Shown here: one piece after another, positions 1 to 8,588 of the stretch
How the letters are laid out: every line of letters begins with the position of its first letter
How positions within the stretch are numbered: position 1 is the stretch's first letter
DNA from: an uncultured Prevotellaceae bacterium
Lineage (GTDB): Bacteria; Bacteroidota; Bacteroidia; Bacteroidales; Muribaculaceae
Direction of reading: 5' to 3'
Assembly (NCBI GenBank): GCA_900318205.1
Contig: ONJS01000029.1
Location: 1 to 62,301, forward strand
DNA length: 62,301 nucleotides
Notes under the pieces: model-generated
The model's database searches: none
What the model was told of the DNA's origin: nothing
Seen by the model: only the letters and a program-made list of their open reading frames with translations
Made by a program: the position numbers and the translations under genes

Positions 1-1
1 A

Positions 2-229
2 ATTGGGGTTGTTTCCAGCAACAAGGGTGACAAGACCATCACTGTGACCATCAAGTGGAAGGAGAAACACCCAATCTATGGCAAGTTTGTCAACAAGACC
101 AAGAAGTACCACGCTCACGACGAGAACAACGAGTGCAACGTAGGCGACACCGTTCGCCTGATGGAAACCCGCCCGTTGAGCAAGACCAAGAGGTGGAGAT
201 TAGTTGAAATCATCGAAAAAGCCAAGTAA
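2..229 (+). CDS. rpsQ: 30S ribosomal protein S17 (5' end outside window)
   Basis: This is the C-terminal part of uS17, a primary 16S rRNA-binding protein of the small subunit. The reading frame is open from base 2, so the true start lies left of the window. The visible residues show the family's KTITV strand, the KHPIYGK(F) motif and the [23 protein letters not shown] end, as expected for the OB-fold protein. It is followed by rplN after 9 bases, the usual order in the S10/spc operon. Truncation is due only to the window edge. Confidence 0.95.
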   Translation: MGVVSSNKGDKTITVTIKWKEKHPIYGKFVNKTKKYHAHDENNECNVGDTVRLMETRPLSKTKRWRLVEIIEKAK

Positions 230-238
230 TTACAGATT

Positions 239-604
239 ATGATACAGACTGAAAGTAGATTGACCGTTGCCGATAACAGCGGCGCCAAGGAAGTCCTCTG
301 CATTAAGGTGCTGGGCGGCTCGGGCCGACGCTATGCTTCGGTGGGTGACATCATCGTTGTCACCGTCAAGAAGGCGATCCCCGCTTCAGAGGTGAAGAAG
401 GGTACCGTTTCCAAGGCAGTCGTTGTACGCACCAGCAAGGAAATCCGCCGTCAGGACGGTTCCTACATCCGCTTCGACGACAACGCCTGTGTATTGCTCA
501 CTAATACCGGCGAGCTGCGCGGAACGCGCATCTTCGGTCCCGTGGCACGCGAGCTGCGCGCTACCAACATGAAGATCGTTTCCCTCGCTCCCGAGGTTCT
601 TTAA
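239..604 (+). CDS. rplN: 50S ribosomal protein L14
   Basis: uL14 binds 23S rRNA next to L19 at the subunit interface. The 121-residue length is exactly typical. The N-terminal MIQTESRL segment, the VADNSGA motif and the [12 protein letters not shown] near the C-terminus are family hallmarks. It lies between rpsQ and rplX in one direction and is clearly co-transcribed with them. Confidence 0.98.
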   Translation: MIQTESRLTVADNSGAKEVLCIKVLGGSGRRYASVGDIIVVTVKKAIPASEVKKGTVSKAVVVRTSKEIRRQDGSYIRFDDNACVLLTNTGELRGTRIFGPVARELRATNMKIVSLAPEVL

Positions 605-634
605 TCATCATTTTAAAATAGCAATAAACATTAT

Positions 635-964
635 ATGGCTACGTTAAAAATCAAGAAGGGCGACACCGTTTATGTTCTCGCTGGAGACGACAAGGGTAAG
701 ACCGGCCGCGTGCTGAACATCCTGCGCGAGGAAGGCAAGGCCATCGTCGAGGGCATCAACATCGTGTCTAAGAGCACTAAGCCCAATGCCAAGGCCCCCC
801 AGGGCGGCATCATCAAGAAGGAAGCCCCCATCAACCTGAGCAACCTGGCAGTCGTTGACCCCAAGAGCGGTCGCGAGGCCAAGCCCACCCGCGTGGGTTT
901 CAGGTTTGACGAGAACGGCAAGAAAGTACGTTATTCTAAAAAATCTGGAGAGGAGATCAAGTAA
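635..964 (+). CDS. rplX: 50S ribosomal protein L24
   Basis: uL24 is an early assembly-initiator protein of the large subunit. The 109-residue product starts with KIKKGD(T)V, has the KOW-motif stretch [13 protein letters not shown] at about residues 13-25, and ends in a basic Bacteroidota-type tail. Its TAA stop shares one base with the ATG of rplE (TAATG), so translation of the two is probably coupled. Confidence 0.97.
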   Translation: MATLKIKKGDTVYVLAGDDKGKTGRVLNILREEGKAIVEGINIVSKSTKPNAKAPQGGIIKKEAPINLSNLAVVDPKSGREAKPTRVGFRFDENGKKVRYSKKSGEEIK

Positions 965-1506
965 TGAGTACCACGCTGAAGAAACAATATGACGAGAAGA
1001 TTGCTCCCGCTTTGATGAAGCAATTCAACTATAGCACGCCCATGCAGATTCCGCGTCTGGTGAAGATCGTCCTCAACGAGGGACTGGGCGACGCTACCCA
1101 GGACAAGAAGATCATCGAGACCGCTATCAACGAGCTCACCGCTATCACCGGCCAGAAGGCTGTGCAGACCCTGTCGAAGAAGGATATCTCCAACTTCAAG
1201 GTCCGCAAGAAAATGCCCATCGGCGTTCGCGTTACCCTGCGCCGTGACCGCATGTACGAGTTCATGGAGCGTTTCATCCGCATCGCCCTGCCGCGTATCC
1301 GCGACTTCAAGGGTGTTCCCGGCAAGCTTGACGGCCGTGGCAACTACACCGTCGGCGTGACCGAGCAGATCATCTTCCCCGAGATCAACATCGACAACGT
1401 GACCAAGATGACCGGTATGAACATCACCTTCGTCACCACCGCCAAGACCGACGAGGAAGGCTACGCACTGCTCAAGGAATTCGGAATCCCGTTTAACAAC
1501 AAATAA
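964..1506 (+). CDS. rplE: 50S ribosomal protein L5
   Basis: uL5 binds 5S rRNA and contacts the P-site tRNA. The 180-residue length matches the family. The motifs [11 protein letters not shown], the QKA(V)QT segment and FPEINIDNV are recognisable. The start codon overlaps the rplX stop by one base. Confidence 0.98.
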   Translation: MSTTLKKQYDEKIAPALMKQFNYSTPMQIPRLVKIVLNEGLGDATQDKKIIETAINELTAITGQKAVQTLSKKDISNFKVRKKMPIGVRVTLRRDRMYEFMERFIRIALPRIRDFKGVPGKLDGRGNYTVGVTEQIIFPEINIDNVTKMTGMNITFVTTAKTDEEGYALLKEFGIPFNNK

Positions 1507-1520
1507 TCGAGCGTTAAATT

Positions 1521-1790
1521 ATGGCAAAAGAATCAATGAAAGCCCGCCAGGCCAAGCGTGAGCGCCTCGTCGCCAAGTATGCCGCCAAGCGCGCCCAGCT
1601 CAAGAAGGACGGTGACTATGAGGCACTGCAGAAACTGCCCCGCAACGCATCTCCCGTGCGTCTGCACAACATCTGCAAGATGTCCGGACGTCCCAAGGGT
1701 TACATGCGCCAGTTTGGCATCTCCCGTATCAACTTCCGCGAGATGGCATCCAACGGTCTCATTCCCGGTGTCCGCAAGGCCAGCTGGTGA
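1521..1790 (+). CDS. rpsN: 30S ribosomal protein S14 (zinc-free form)
   Basis: uS14 sits in the head of the small subunit. The 89-residue form is the long, zinc-independent version: the four zinc-ligand cysteines of the short form are absent, leaving only one cysteine near residue 53. The C-terminal sequence [18 protein letters not shown] is the conserved family signature. It lies 14 bases after rplE and 87 bases before the rpsH start. Confidence 0.97.
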   Translation: MAKESMKARQAKRERLVAKYAAKRAQLKKDGDYEALQKLPRNASPVRLHNICKMSGRPKGYMRQFGISRINFREMASNGLIPGVRKASW

Positions 1791-1877
1791 TTTTCAACCA
1801 CTTTTCTTTCAATAAAAAACATTAAGTATTAAATATTGTTCGACAACGCGTCGAATCAATTTAAACAAGTTAAAATA

Positions 1878-2248
1878 ATGACAGATCCTATTGCAGATTA
1901 TCTGACTAGATTGAGGAATGCGATCAAGGCACAGCACCGTGTCGTTGAAATCCCTTCTTCCAAGCTCAAAAAGGAGATCACCAAGATCCTCTTCGACCAG
2001 GGTTACATCCTCCCCGTGGCACCATCAAGATCGCGCTCAAGTATGACAACGTCGACAACGTTAGCGCCATCAAGTGCCTCACACGCGTTTCCAGGCCCGG
2101 CCTGCGCCAGTACACTGGTTACAAGGACATGCCGCGCGTGCTCAACGGTTTAGGTATTGCCATCCTCTCAACTTCCAAGGGTGTGATGACCAACAAGGAG
2201 GCCAAGGCCCAGAAGATTGGTGGCGAAGTATTGTGTTACGTATATTAA
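1878..2248 (+). pseudogene. rpsH: 30S ribosomal protein S8, frameshifted by an apparent 25-nt deletion
   Basis: uS8 is an essential primary 16S rRNA-binding protein. The first 45 codons ([16 protein letters not shown]... to GYIL) are normal and end near 2012. The rest of S8 ([12 protein letters not shown]... to GGEVLCYVY) continues in another frame from about 2018 to the TAA at 2246-2248. The segment that should join them, about eight residues of an N-terminal-domain hairpin (NYKFVEDG-like in relatives, from memory), is missing. The span is 371 nt, about 25 nt short of the usual 396 nt for a 131-residue protein. As written the ribosome would stop at 2153 with a nonsense tail. Since S8 is essential, an assembly or sequencing error is more likely than a real null. 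Confidence 0.9.
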
Positions 2249-2263
2249 TAAAGGAGATTAGCT

Positions 2264-2818
2264 ATGTCAAGAATTGGTAAATTGCACATCGCCATCCCCG
2301 CTGGCGTAACTGTTGAGCAAAAGGACAACATTCTCACCGTCAAGGGTCCCAAGGGCGAGCTCAAGCAGACCCTCAACCCCAACATCACGGTCGAGATCGA
2401 GAACAACCAAATCCAGGTGACCCGCCCCAACGACGAGCGTGAGTCACGCGCTCAGCACGGTCTGTACCGTGCGCTGATCAACAATATGGTTGTCGGCGTG
2501 AGCGAGGGTTTCAAGAAAGAATTGGAAATTGTCGGCGTCGGTTACCGTGCCACCAGCAACGGACAAGTGCTGGAACTCGCACTCGGTTACTCACACGCCA
2601 TCTACTTGAAGATGCCGCCCGAGGTGAAGGTTGAAGCCAAGACCGAGCGTAACAAGAACCCGCTCATCACCCTCGAGTCGTGTGACAAGCAGCTCCTTGG
2701 CCAAATCTGTGCCAAGATCCGCTCCTTCCGCAAGCCCGAACCTTACAAGGGTAAAGGTGTTAAGTTCGTTGGCGAGGTTATTCGCCGCAAGTCTGGTAAA
2801 ACGGCAGCTGCCAAATAA
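2264..2818 (+). CDS. rplF: 50S ribosomal protein L6
   Basis: uL6 lies near the factor-binding region of the large subunit. The 184-residue protein begins MSRIGKL and contains the duplicated L6 fold, with VKGPKGEL in the first repeat and the KPEPYKGKGVKF(V)GE signature at about residues 155-171. It starts 15 bases after the rpsH stop. Confidence 0.98.
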   Translation: MSRIGKLHIAIPAGVTVEQKDNILTVKGPKGELKQTLNPNITVEIENNQIQVTRPNDERESRAQHGLYRALINNMVVGVSEGFKKELEIVGVGYRATSNGQVLELALGYSHAIYLKMPPEVKVEAKTERNKNPLITLESCDKQLLGQICAKIRSFRKPEPYKGKGVKFVGEVIRRKSGKTAAAK

Positions 2819-2838
2819 TTAAGTAGAAAGGAAACAAT

Positions 2839-3180
2839 ATGATATCCAAGAACGATAGAAGAAACAAGATCAAGGCGCGTATCCGTGGCCGCATCAGTGG
2901 CACCCCCGAGCGCCCCAGGCTGTGTGTCTTCCGCAGCAACAAGCAAATTTATGCCCAGGTCATTGACGACGTCGCTGGTAACACGCTGTGCTCGGCTTCC
3001 TCTAAGGGAATCACCGAGGGCAACAAGAGCGAAATCGCCGCTAAGGTGGGCGAAGCCGTTGCCAAGAAAGCCCTCGAGGCTGGCATCAACACCGTTGTGT
3101 TTGACCGCAATGGCTTCCTGTTCCATGGTAGAGTTAAATCGTTGGCCGACGGCGCACGCAAAGGCGGACTTAAATTCTAA
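2839..3180 (+). CDS. rplR: 50S ribosomal protein L18
   Basis: uL18 binds 5S rRNA together with L5. The 113-residue length, the basic N-terminus [15 protein letters not shown], the [14 protein letters not shown] strand and the end [20 protein letters not shown] are diagnostic. It is spaced 20 bases from rplF and 12 from rpsE. Confidence 0.98.
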   Translation: MISKNDRRNKIKARIRGRISGTPERPRLCVFRSNKQIYAQVIDDVAGNTLCSASSKGITEGNKSEIAAKVGEAVAKKALEAGINTVVFDRNGFLFHGRVKSLADGARKGGLKF

Positions 3181-3192
3181 AGAAACAACATC

Positions 3193-3711
3193 ATGCTGAA
3201 GAAAAATAATAGAGTAAAGGTCGCTGCCGACGCCGAACTCAAAGAGCGTCTGGTAGCCATCAACCGCACCACCAAGGTCACCAAGGGTGGTCGCACGTTC
3301 ACCTTCGCAGCCATCGTGGTTGTCGGTGACGGTAATGGCGTTATCGGCTACGGCTTGGGTAAGGCCAACGAGGTCACCACGGCAATCTCCAAGGGTACTG
3401 AGATGGCCAAGAAGAACCTGATCAAGGTCCCCGTTCACAAGGGCACCATTCCCCATGAGGTAGTCGCCAAGTTCGGCGGCAGCCGTATCATCATGAAGCC
3501 CGCCAGCGCCGGTACCGGTGTGAAGGCTGGTGGTGCTATGCGTGCCGTTTTCGAGACGGTGGGTGTTACCGATGTTATCTGCAAGTCCAAGGGCTCAAGC
3601 AACCCTCACAACCTGGTGAAGGCCACGCTCAAGGCTCTCGACGAGATGCGCAGCCCGGCTACCGTGGCTCACTATCGTGGCATTACTGTGGACAAGGTGT
3701 TTAACGGTTAA
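3193..3711 (+). CDS. rpsE: 30S ribosomal protein S5
   Basis: uS5 takes part in translational accuracy and lines the mRNA entry channel. The 172-residue protein has the N-terminal double-stranded RNA-binding-like domain (VKGGR-like stretch [17 protein letters not shown] at about residues 29-45) and the C-terminal domain with [15 protein letters not shown] and [12 protein letters not shown]. Confidence 0.98.
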   Translation: MLKKNNRVKVAADAELKERLVAINRTTKVTKGGRTFTFAAIVVVGDGNGVIGYGLGKANEVTTAISKGTEMAKKNLIKVPVHKGTIPHEVVAKFGGSRIIMKPASAGTGVKAGGAMRAVFETVGVTDVICKSKGSSNPHNLVKATLKALDEMRSPATVAHYRGITVDKVFNG

Positions 3712-3728
3712 AATTTTGTTTACTAGTT

Positions 3729-3911
3729 ATGGCTAAGATACAGATCAAGCAAGTGAAAAGCCGCATCAATCGTCCGGCTCGTCAAAAGAAGACCCTCGAT
3801 GCACTGGGTCTCAAGAAGCTCAACCACACCGTGGTACACGAGGCAACCCCTCAGATCCTGGGTATGGTCAACGCAGTACGTCATCTGGTGGAAGTCACCA
3901 ATGTTGATTAA
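3729..3911 (+). CDS. rpmD: 50S ribosomal protein L30
   Basis: uL30 is a small large-subunit protein. At 60 residues it is of normal bacterial length, and [18 protein letters not shown] and [17 protein letters not shown] match the family. It sits 17 bases after rpsE and 32 bases before rplO. Confidence 0.97.
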   Translation: MAKIQIKQVKSRINRPARQKKTLDALGLKKLNHTVVHEATPQILGMVNAVRHLVEVTNVD

Positions 3912-3943
3912 TTCTTATCATTTCTAAACAAGAAAACAACATT

Positions 3944-4390
3944 ATGGAATTACATGATTTAAAACCCGCTGTAGGTTCAAATAAGAAGAAACGTCGCATT
4001 GGCCGCGGTCCCGGTTCGGGCAAGGGCGGTACATCGACTCGTGGTCACAAGGGTGCAAAGTCACGCTCAGGTTACAAGGAGAAGGTCGGCTTCGAAGGCG
4101 GCCAGATGCCTCTGCAGCGTCGCGTGCCCAAGGGTGGTTTCAAGAACATCAACCGCGTGGAGTACAAGGCCATCAACGTTGCTGTCCTGGAGGCACTCGC
4201 CGAGAAGAACGGTCTCGAGAAAATCACCGTTGCCGACCTGTTGCAGGCTGGTATGGTGCGTAAGAACCAACTTGTTAAAATTTTGGGCCAGGGTCAGCTC
4301 AACCACAAGGTTGAAGTTGAAGCCCATGCCTTCTCCAAGAAGGCCGAGGAGATCATCACCGCTGCCGGTGGCTCAATCGTAAAACTCTAA
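3944..4390 (+). CDS. rplO: 50S ribosomal protein L15
   Basis: uL15 binds 23S rRNA during late assembly. The N-terminus is the long glycine- and arginine-rich extension ([21 protein letters not shown]) and the C-terminal half holds the L18e/L15 fold ending in [15 protein letters not shown]. Length (148 residues) is normal. secY starts 7 bases downstream, so the two are tightly linked. Confidence 0.98.
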   Translation: MELHDLKPAVGSNKKKRRIGRGPGSGKGGTSTRGHKGAKSRSGYKEKVGFEGGQMPLQRRVPKGGFKNINRVEYKAINVAVLEALAEKNGLEKITVADLLQAGMVRKNQLVKILGQGQLNHKVEVEAHAFSKKAEEIITAAGGSIVKL

Positions 4391-4397
4391 CCCGACG

Positions 4398-5741
4398 ATG
4401 AAACTTATTGAAACATTAAAGAACATCTGGAAGATTGAGGACCTGCGCAAGCGCCTCGTCACCACATTCCTGTTCATCGTGATTTATCGCTTTGGATGCC
4501 ATGTGGTACTGCCCGGTATCAACCCGAGTGACCTTGAAGCCATGCGCAAATTCACCGATAGTGGACTGATGCAGCTGCTCGACATGTTCTCGGGCGGTGC
4601 ATTCGGACAGGCCTCCATCTTCGCATTGGGTATCATGCCCTACATCACCGCGTCGATCGTTATCCAGCTCATGGGTATGGTAGTACCCAGCTTCCAGAAG
4701 ATGCAGCGCGAGGGTGAGAGTGGCCGCATGAAGCTCAACCAGTACACCCGCTATTTGACGGTGATCATCCTGATTTTCCAAGCTCCCGCTTATCTGGCTA
4801 ACCTCCAGTATCAGGTGAATGCAGCCGGTGGCCATGCCAACATTATGGGCAATATACCGATGTTGGTCTTCCTGTCGCTCGTGCTCACAGCCGGCGCCAT
4901 GATGATCATGTGGCTTGGTGAAAAGATGACCGACAAGGGTATCGGCAATGGTATCTCCATCATCATTCTGGTGGGTATCCTCGCTCGCTTCCCTGGTGCT
5001 ATCATCCAAGAGTTCACCAGCCGTTTGAACACCGCTCAGGGTGGTCTCGTGATGTTCTTGGTCGAGATCGTCGTCCTGTTCATGGTTACCGCTGGTGCAG
5101 TCATGCTGACCCAGGGTACTCGCAAGGTGCCCGTGCAGTATGCCAAGCGCATCGTGGGTAACAAGCAGTATGGTGGTGCCCGTCAGTACATCCCCTTGAA
5201 GGTGAATGCTGCTAACGTGATGCCCATCATCTTTGCCCAGGCACTTATGTTCATCCCCATCACCCTTGCCGGTTTCGGTGCCCGTCAGGATGCCGGTGGT
5301 ATCGGTGGCTGGATCGCCCGCAACTTCGGTGACATGAACGGTGTCCTCTACAATGTGGTTTACTTCCTCATGATCGTCGCCTTCACCTACTTCTATACCG
5401 CCATCACCGTGCGTCCCACCCAGATGGCTGAGGAGATGAAGAAGAACAGCGGCTTCATCCCCGGTATCAAGCCGGGCAAGAAGACCGCCGAGTATCTTGA
5501 CTCGATCATGTCGCGCATCACCCTGCCGGGCTCTATCTTCCTGGGTATCGTTGCCATCCTGCCGGCTTTCGCCCGCTACTTCGGCATCAACCAGCAGTTC
5601 GCCCAGTTCTTCGGTGGTACCTCCCTGCTGATTACCGTGGGTGTCGTTCTCGACACGCTGCAGCAGATTGAGACCCACCTCATGATGCACCACTATGATG
5701 GTCTGATGAAGTCTGGTAAGCTCAAAGGTCGTAACCGCTAA
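4398..5741 (+). CDS. secY: Protein translocase subunit SecY
   Basis: SecY forms the protein-conducting channel of the Sec translocon in the inner membrane. The 447-residue protein has ten hydrophobic segments. The first follows the cytosolic amphipathic start (WKIEDLRKRL). The family signature around GIMPYITASIVIQLM is present, as are the cytosolic-loop residues RKVPVQYAKRIVG. It lies within the ribosomal operon, as in most bacteria, so translocon supply is tied to ribosome production. Confidence 0.98.
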   Translation: MKLIETLKNIWKIEDLRKRLVTTFLFIVIYRFGCHVVLPGINPSDLEAMRKFTDSGLMQLLDMFSGGAFGQASIFALGIMPYITASIVIQLMGMVVPSFQKMQREGESGRMKLNQYTRYLTVIILIFQAPAYLANLQYQVNAAGGHANIMGNIPMLVFLSLVLTAGAMMIMWLGEKMTDKGIGNGISIIILVGILARFPGAIIQEFTSRLNTAQGGLVMFLVEIVVLFMVTAGAVMLTQGTRKVPVQYAKRIVGNKQYGGARQYIPLKVNAANVMPIIFAQALMFIPITLAGFGARQDAGGIGGWIARNFGDMNGVLYNVVYFLMIVAFTYFYTAITVRPTQMAEEMKKNSGFIPGIKPGKKTAEYLDSIMSRITLPGSIFLGIVAILPAFARYFGINQQFAQFFGGTSLLITVGVVLDTLQQIETHLMMHHYDGLMKSGKLKGRNR

Positions 5742-5779
5742 TTGACGTTAACGTTTTTAACAGAATTATCAATCAAGCT

Positions 5780-6565
5780 ATGATATATCTCAAGACAGAC
5801 GAGGAAATCGAGATGCTGCGCAAGGCCAATCAGGTCGTTGCAGGCACACTGGCCGAGGTGGCCAAGTGGGTCGCTCCCGGTGTGACCACCAGGCGTCTGG
5901 ATCAAATCGCTGAAGAGTATATCCGTTCTCAAGGCTGCACGCCCGGCTTCAAGGGACTGTACGGCTTTCCCGCCACGCTCTGCACCTCAGTCAACGAGGT
6001 GGTGGTGCATGGCATCCCGTCGAACTACGTGCTCGAGGATGGCGACATCGTGTCCTGTGACTGCGGTGCCGTCACCCCCGAGGGGTTCAACGGCGACAGC
6101 ACCTACACCTTCTGTGTCGGCAATGTCGCCGAGGAGACCCTGCAACTGCTTCGCGTTACCAAGGAGTCACTCTATGTCGGCATCGAGCACGCTGTGCCCG
6201 GCAACCGCATCGGTGACATCGCCAACGCCATCCAGCATTACTGCGAGCGCCACAACTACGGCGTCGTGCGCGAGATGTGCGGACATGGGGTAGGGCGCAA
6301 GCTGCACGAGGACCCCGAAGTGCCCAACTTCGGACGACGCGGTACCGGTCCGCTCCTGCGCAACGGCATGACGATTGCTATTGAGCCCATGATCAACATG
6401 GGAAGCAAGAACATCATCACCGAGCGCGACGGATGGACAACCCGTACCCGCGACCGCAAGCCCAGCGCTCACTTTGAGCACTCCATTGCCATCCATCATG
6501 GCAAGCCCGACATCCTCTCCTCCTTTGATGGTATCAAGGAGGTTCTTGGTGAAAGGTTCATCTAG
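5780..6565 (+). CDS. map: Methionine aminopeptidase, type I
   Basis: MAP removes the initiator methionine from new proteins in the cytosol. The 261-residue pita-bread fold shows the expected metal ligands: the aspartates in VSCDCGAV and GDSTYTF, the histidine in CGHGVGRKLHEDP, and the glutamates in AIEPM and FEHSIAI. The location between secY and infA is typical of Bacteroidota. Confidence 0.97.
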   Translation: MIYLKTDEEIEMLRKANQVVAGTLAEVAKWVAPGVTTRRLDQIAEEYIRSQGCTPGFKGLYGFPATLCTSVNEVVVHGIPSNYVLEDGDIVSCDCGAVTPEGFNGDSTYTFCVGNVAEETLQLLRVTKESLYVGIEHAVPGNRIGDIANAIQHYCERHNYGVVREMCGHGVGRKLHEDPEVPNFGRRGTGPLLRNGMTIAIEPMINMGSKNIITERDGWTTRTRDRKPSAHFEHSIAIHHGKPDILSSFDGIKEVLGERFI

Positions 6566-6612
6566 ATTGAACAAGACTGATAAAGACAACCGTAACGTTA
6601 AAACGATTTTTT

Positions 6613-6831
6613 ATGGCTAAACAGACTGCAATTGAATTAGACGGTACAATCGTCGAGGCCCTGTCCAACGCGATGTTCCGTGTGGAACTCGAGAACGGAC
6701 ACCAGATCACTGCACACATCAGCGGCAAGATGCGCATGCACTACATCAAGATCCTGCCCGGTGACAAGGTGAGAGTGGAGATGTCCCCCTACGATTTGAC
6801 CAAAGGAAGAATCTCATTCAGATACAAATAA
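6613..6831 (+). CDS. infA: Translation initiation factor IF-1
   Basis: IF-1 occupies the A site during initiation. The 72-residue product is a single S1-like OB fold with the conserved [20 protein letters not shown] start and the [14 protein letters not shown] end. It is 47 bases after map and 18 before rpmJ. Confidence 0.98.
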   Translation: MAKQTAIELDGTIVEALSNAMFRVELENGHQITAHISGKMRMHYIKILPGDKVRVEMSPYDLTKGRISFRYK

Positions 6832-6849
6832 CAAAACAAATATACAACT

Positions 6850-6966
6850 ATGAAAGTTAGAGCATCCATCAAAAAGCGCAACGAGGACTGCAAGATTGTA
6901 CGTCGCAAAGGGCGCCTCTACGTGATAAACAAAAAAAATCCCAAGTTCAAACAGCGTCAGGGATAA
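6850..6966 (+). CDS. rpmJ: 50S ribosomal protein L36 (zinc-free form)
   Basis: bL36 is the smallest large-subunit protein. The frame encodes 38 residues starting [17 protein letters not shown] and ending KFKQRQG. Only one cysteine remains, and the other zinc ligands of the C+ form are replaced, which is common in Bacteroidota. It lies 18 bases after infA and just before an internal promoter for rpsM. Confidence 0.96.
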   Translation: MKVRASIKKRNEDCKIVRRKGRLYVINKKNPKFKQRQG

Positions 6967-6976
6967 AAAAAAGTAT

Positions 6977-6984
6977 TAACTTTG
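6977..6984 (+). promoter_or_regulatory. Internal promoter -7 box ahead of rpsM
   Basis: TAACTTTG fits the Bacteroidota -7 consensus TAnnTTTG and lies 22 bases before the rpsM start, in the 39-base gap after rpmJ. No good -33 TTTG is seen at 20 bp spacing. It could allow separate expression of the rpsM-rplQ (alpha) segment. Confidence 0.6.
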
Positions 6985-7005
6985 CAAAAAATTTTGAATT
7001 AGTAT

Positions 7006-7386
7006 ATGGCAGTAAGAATTGTCGGGGTTGATATTCCCCAAAACAAGCGCGGCGTCATCGCCTTGACCTACATCTTCGGTATCGGGCGCAGCTCAGCCGC
7101 TACCATCCTGAAGAAGGCCGGTGTAGACGAGAACACCCGCGTAAAGGACTGGACCGACGCCGAGGCAGCAGCCGTTCGTGAGGTGATCGGTAACGAATAC
7201 AAAGTGGAAGGTGACCTGCGCAGCGAGGTCCAGATGAACATCAAGCGATTGATGGACATCGGTTGCTATCGCGGCATCCGTCACCGCAACGGTCTCCCCG
7301 TGCGTGGTCAGAGCACCAAGAACAACGCACGCACCCGCAAGGGACGCAAGAAAACTGTTGCTAACAAGAAGAAAGCTACTAAATAA
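7006..7386 (+). CDS. rpsM: 30S ribosomal protein S13
   Basis: uS13 contacts tRNA and forms intersubunit bridges from the 30S head. The 126-residue protein begins [14 protein letters not shown] and has the H2TH segment GIGRSSA, the [17 protein letters not shown] signature and a basic tail rich in KK. It opens the alpha segment rpsM-rpsK-rpsD-rpoA-rplQ. Confidence 0.98.
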   Translation: MAVRIVGVDIPQNKRGVIALTYIFGIGRSSAATILKKAGVDENTRVKDWTDAEAAAVREVIGNEYKVEGDLRSEVQMNIKRLMDIGCYRGIRHRNGLPVRGQSTKNNARTRKGRKKTVANKKKATK

Positions 7387-7401
7387 CATTATTGAATTAC
7401 T

Positions 7402-7791
7402 ATGGCTAAAAAGACAGTCGCAGCTAAGAAGAGAGTCGTTCGCGTTGACGGTATTGGTCAACTGCACGTACATTCTTCGTTCAACAACATCATTGTGTGC
7501 CTCGCCAACGGTGAGGGACAGGTCATCTCATGGTCATCAGCCGGTAAGATGGGTTTCCGTGGTTCTAAGAAGAACACTCCCTACGCCGCTCAGATGGCTG
7601 CTGAGGACTGCGCAAAGGTCGCTTATGACCTCGGTTTGCGCAAGGTGAAGGCCTATGTCAAGGGTCCTGGTAACGGTCGTGAGTCCGCTATCCGCACCAT
7701 CCATGGCGCAGGCATCGCTGTTACCGAGATCATCGACGTCACGCCGCTGCCCCACAACGGCTGCCGTCCTCCCAAGAGAAGAAGGGTCTAA
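7402..7791 (+). CDS. rpsK: 30S ribosomal protein S11
   Basis: uS11 shapes the platform near the mRNA exit. The 129-residue protein has the [11 protein letters not shown] start, [20 protein letters not shown], and the family end [17 protein letters not shown]. It is 15 bases after rpsM and is followed by an unusually long 175-base gap before rpsD. Confidence 0.98.
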   Translation: MAKKTVAAKKRVVRVDGIGQLHVHSSFNNIIVCLANGEGQVISWSSAGKMGFRGSKKNTPYAAQMAAEDCAKVAYDLGLRKVKAYVKGPGNGRESAIRTIHGAGIAVTEIIDVTPLPHNGCRPPKRRRV

Positions 7792-7861
7792 GAGAGTTAG
7801 GCGCTTCCCTCAACACAAAACAATCTGTTTTAACAGTTTTTATTAACAAACTTTTTCGCGA

Positions 7862-7940
7862 ATCTCTATCAGTGAATGGATTGCATTTTTTAACGACCTC
7901 TCTGCAATCGCGGCTGCACTGAAGCGATTCCAATTCACAA
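7862..7940 (+). promoter_or_regulatory. Candidate S4-binding mRNA leader upstream of rpsD
   Basis: The gap 7792-7966 is far longer than other gaps in this operon and folds well. An outer stem pairs GTGAATGG (7872-7879) with CCAATTCAC (7930-7938, A7932 bulged). Inside it ATTGCA (7880-7885) pairs with TGCAAT (7903-7908), and CGC (7909-7911) can pair with GCG (7924-7926). An alternative longer stem AATCGC/GCGATT (7906-7911 with 7924-7929) would disrupt the second stem. S4 is a known autoregulator, and S4-type leaders have been proposed in Bacteroidia (from memory). The role here is inferred. Confidence 0.55.
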
Positions 7941-7966
7941 TGTTAATCAATTTTTAAAAAAAGACT

Positions 7967-8575
7967 ATGGCTAGATACACCGGTCCTAAAACTAAGATTG
8001 CCCGCAAATTGGGTGAACCCATCTTCGGTGAAGACAAGTACTTCGAGAAGAAGAACTATCCCCCGGGCCAGCATGGTACCAACCGTCGCCGCAAAATGTC
8101 GGAGTACGGTACCCAGCTTCGCGAAAAACAGAAAGCTAAGTACACCTATGGTGTCCTTGAACGTCAGTTCCGCAACCTCTTCAACAAGGCTTCGCGCATG
8201 AAGGGCGTTACGGGTGAAGTCCTCCTGCAACTGCTCGAGGCCCGTCTCGATAACATCGTTTATCGTCTGGGTATCGCCCCCACACGCGCTGCTGCTCGTC
8301 AGCTCGTACTCCACCGTCACATCACTGTCGATGGCAAGGTTGTGAACATTCCTTCCTACTCCGTCAGCGAGGGTCAGGTAGTTGCTGTTCGTGAGAAGTC
8401 CAAGTCGCTCGAGGTGATCCAAGACGCGCTCGCTGGCTTCAACCACAGCAAGTATCCCTGGATTGAATGGGACGAGAGTGTAAAGGGTGGTAAGCTCTTG
8501 CACATGCCCGTTCGTGAAGACATCCCTGAGAACATCAAGGAGCAGTTGATCGTCGAGTTGTATTCTAAACAGTAA
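7967..8575 (+). CDS. rpsD: 30S ribosomal protein S4
   Basis: uS4 nucleates 16S rRNA 5'-domain assembly and represses its own operon in other bacteria. The 202-residue protein has the N-terminal S4 domain with RKLGEPIFG and YPPGQHG, then the RNA-binding helix region [15 protein letters not shown] and [18 protein letters not shown]. rpoA follows 13 bases downstream. The preceding long structured gap fits autogenous control. Confidence 0.98.
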   Translation: MARYTGPKTKIARKLGEPIFGEDKYFEKKNYPPGQHGTNRRRKMSEYGTQLREKQKAKYTYGVLERQFRNLFNKASRMKGVTGEVLLQLLEARLDNIVYRLGIAPTRAAARQLVLHRHITVDGKVVNIPSYSVSEGQVVAVREKSKSLEVIQDALAGFNHSKYPWIEWDESVKGGKLLHMPVREDIPENIKEQLIVELYSKQ

Positions 8576-8588
8576 AATTTTCTTATCC

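Noticed and set aside
1878-2248. rpsH read as two separate small genes or a programmed frameshift
   Set aside because: The two parts join to make one known protein with a missing segment; no slippery site is seen and part of the sequence is absent, so a deletion explains it better.
2743-3456. Antisense open frame of 237 codons over rplF, rplR and rpsE
   Set aside because: Overlaps three conserved ribosomal genes in full and has no family resemblance.
4416-5693. Long antisense open frame of 425 codons over secY
   Set aside because: It lies entirely opposite a clear SecY gene and its protein has histidine/aspartate-rich, low-complexity composition typical of GC-driven antisense frames.
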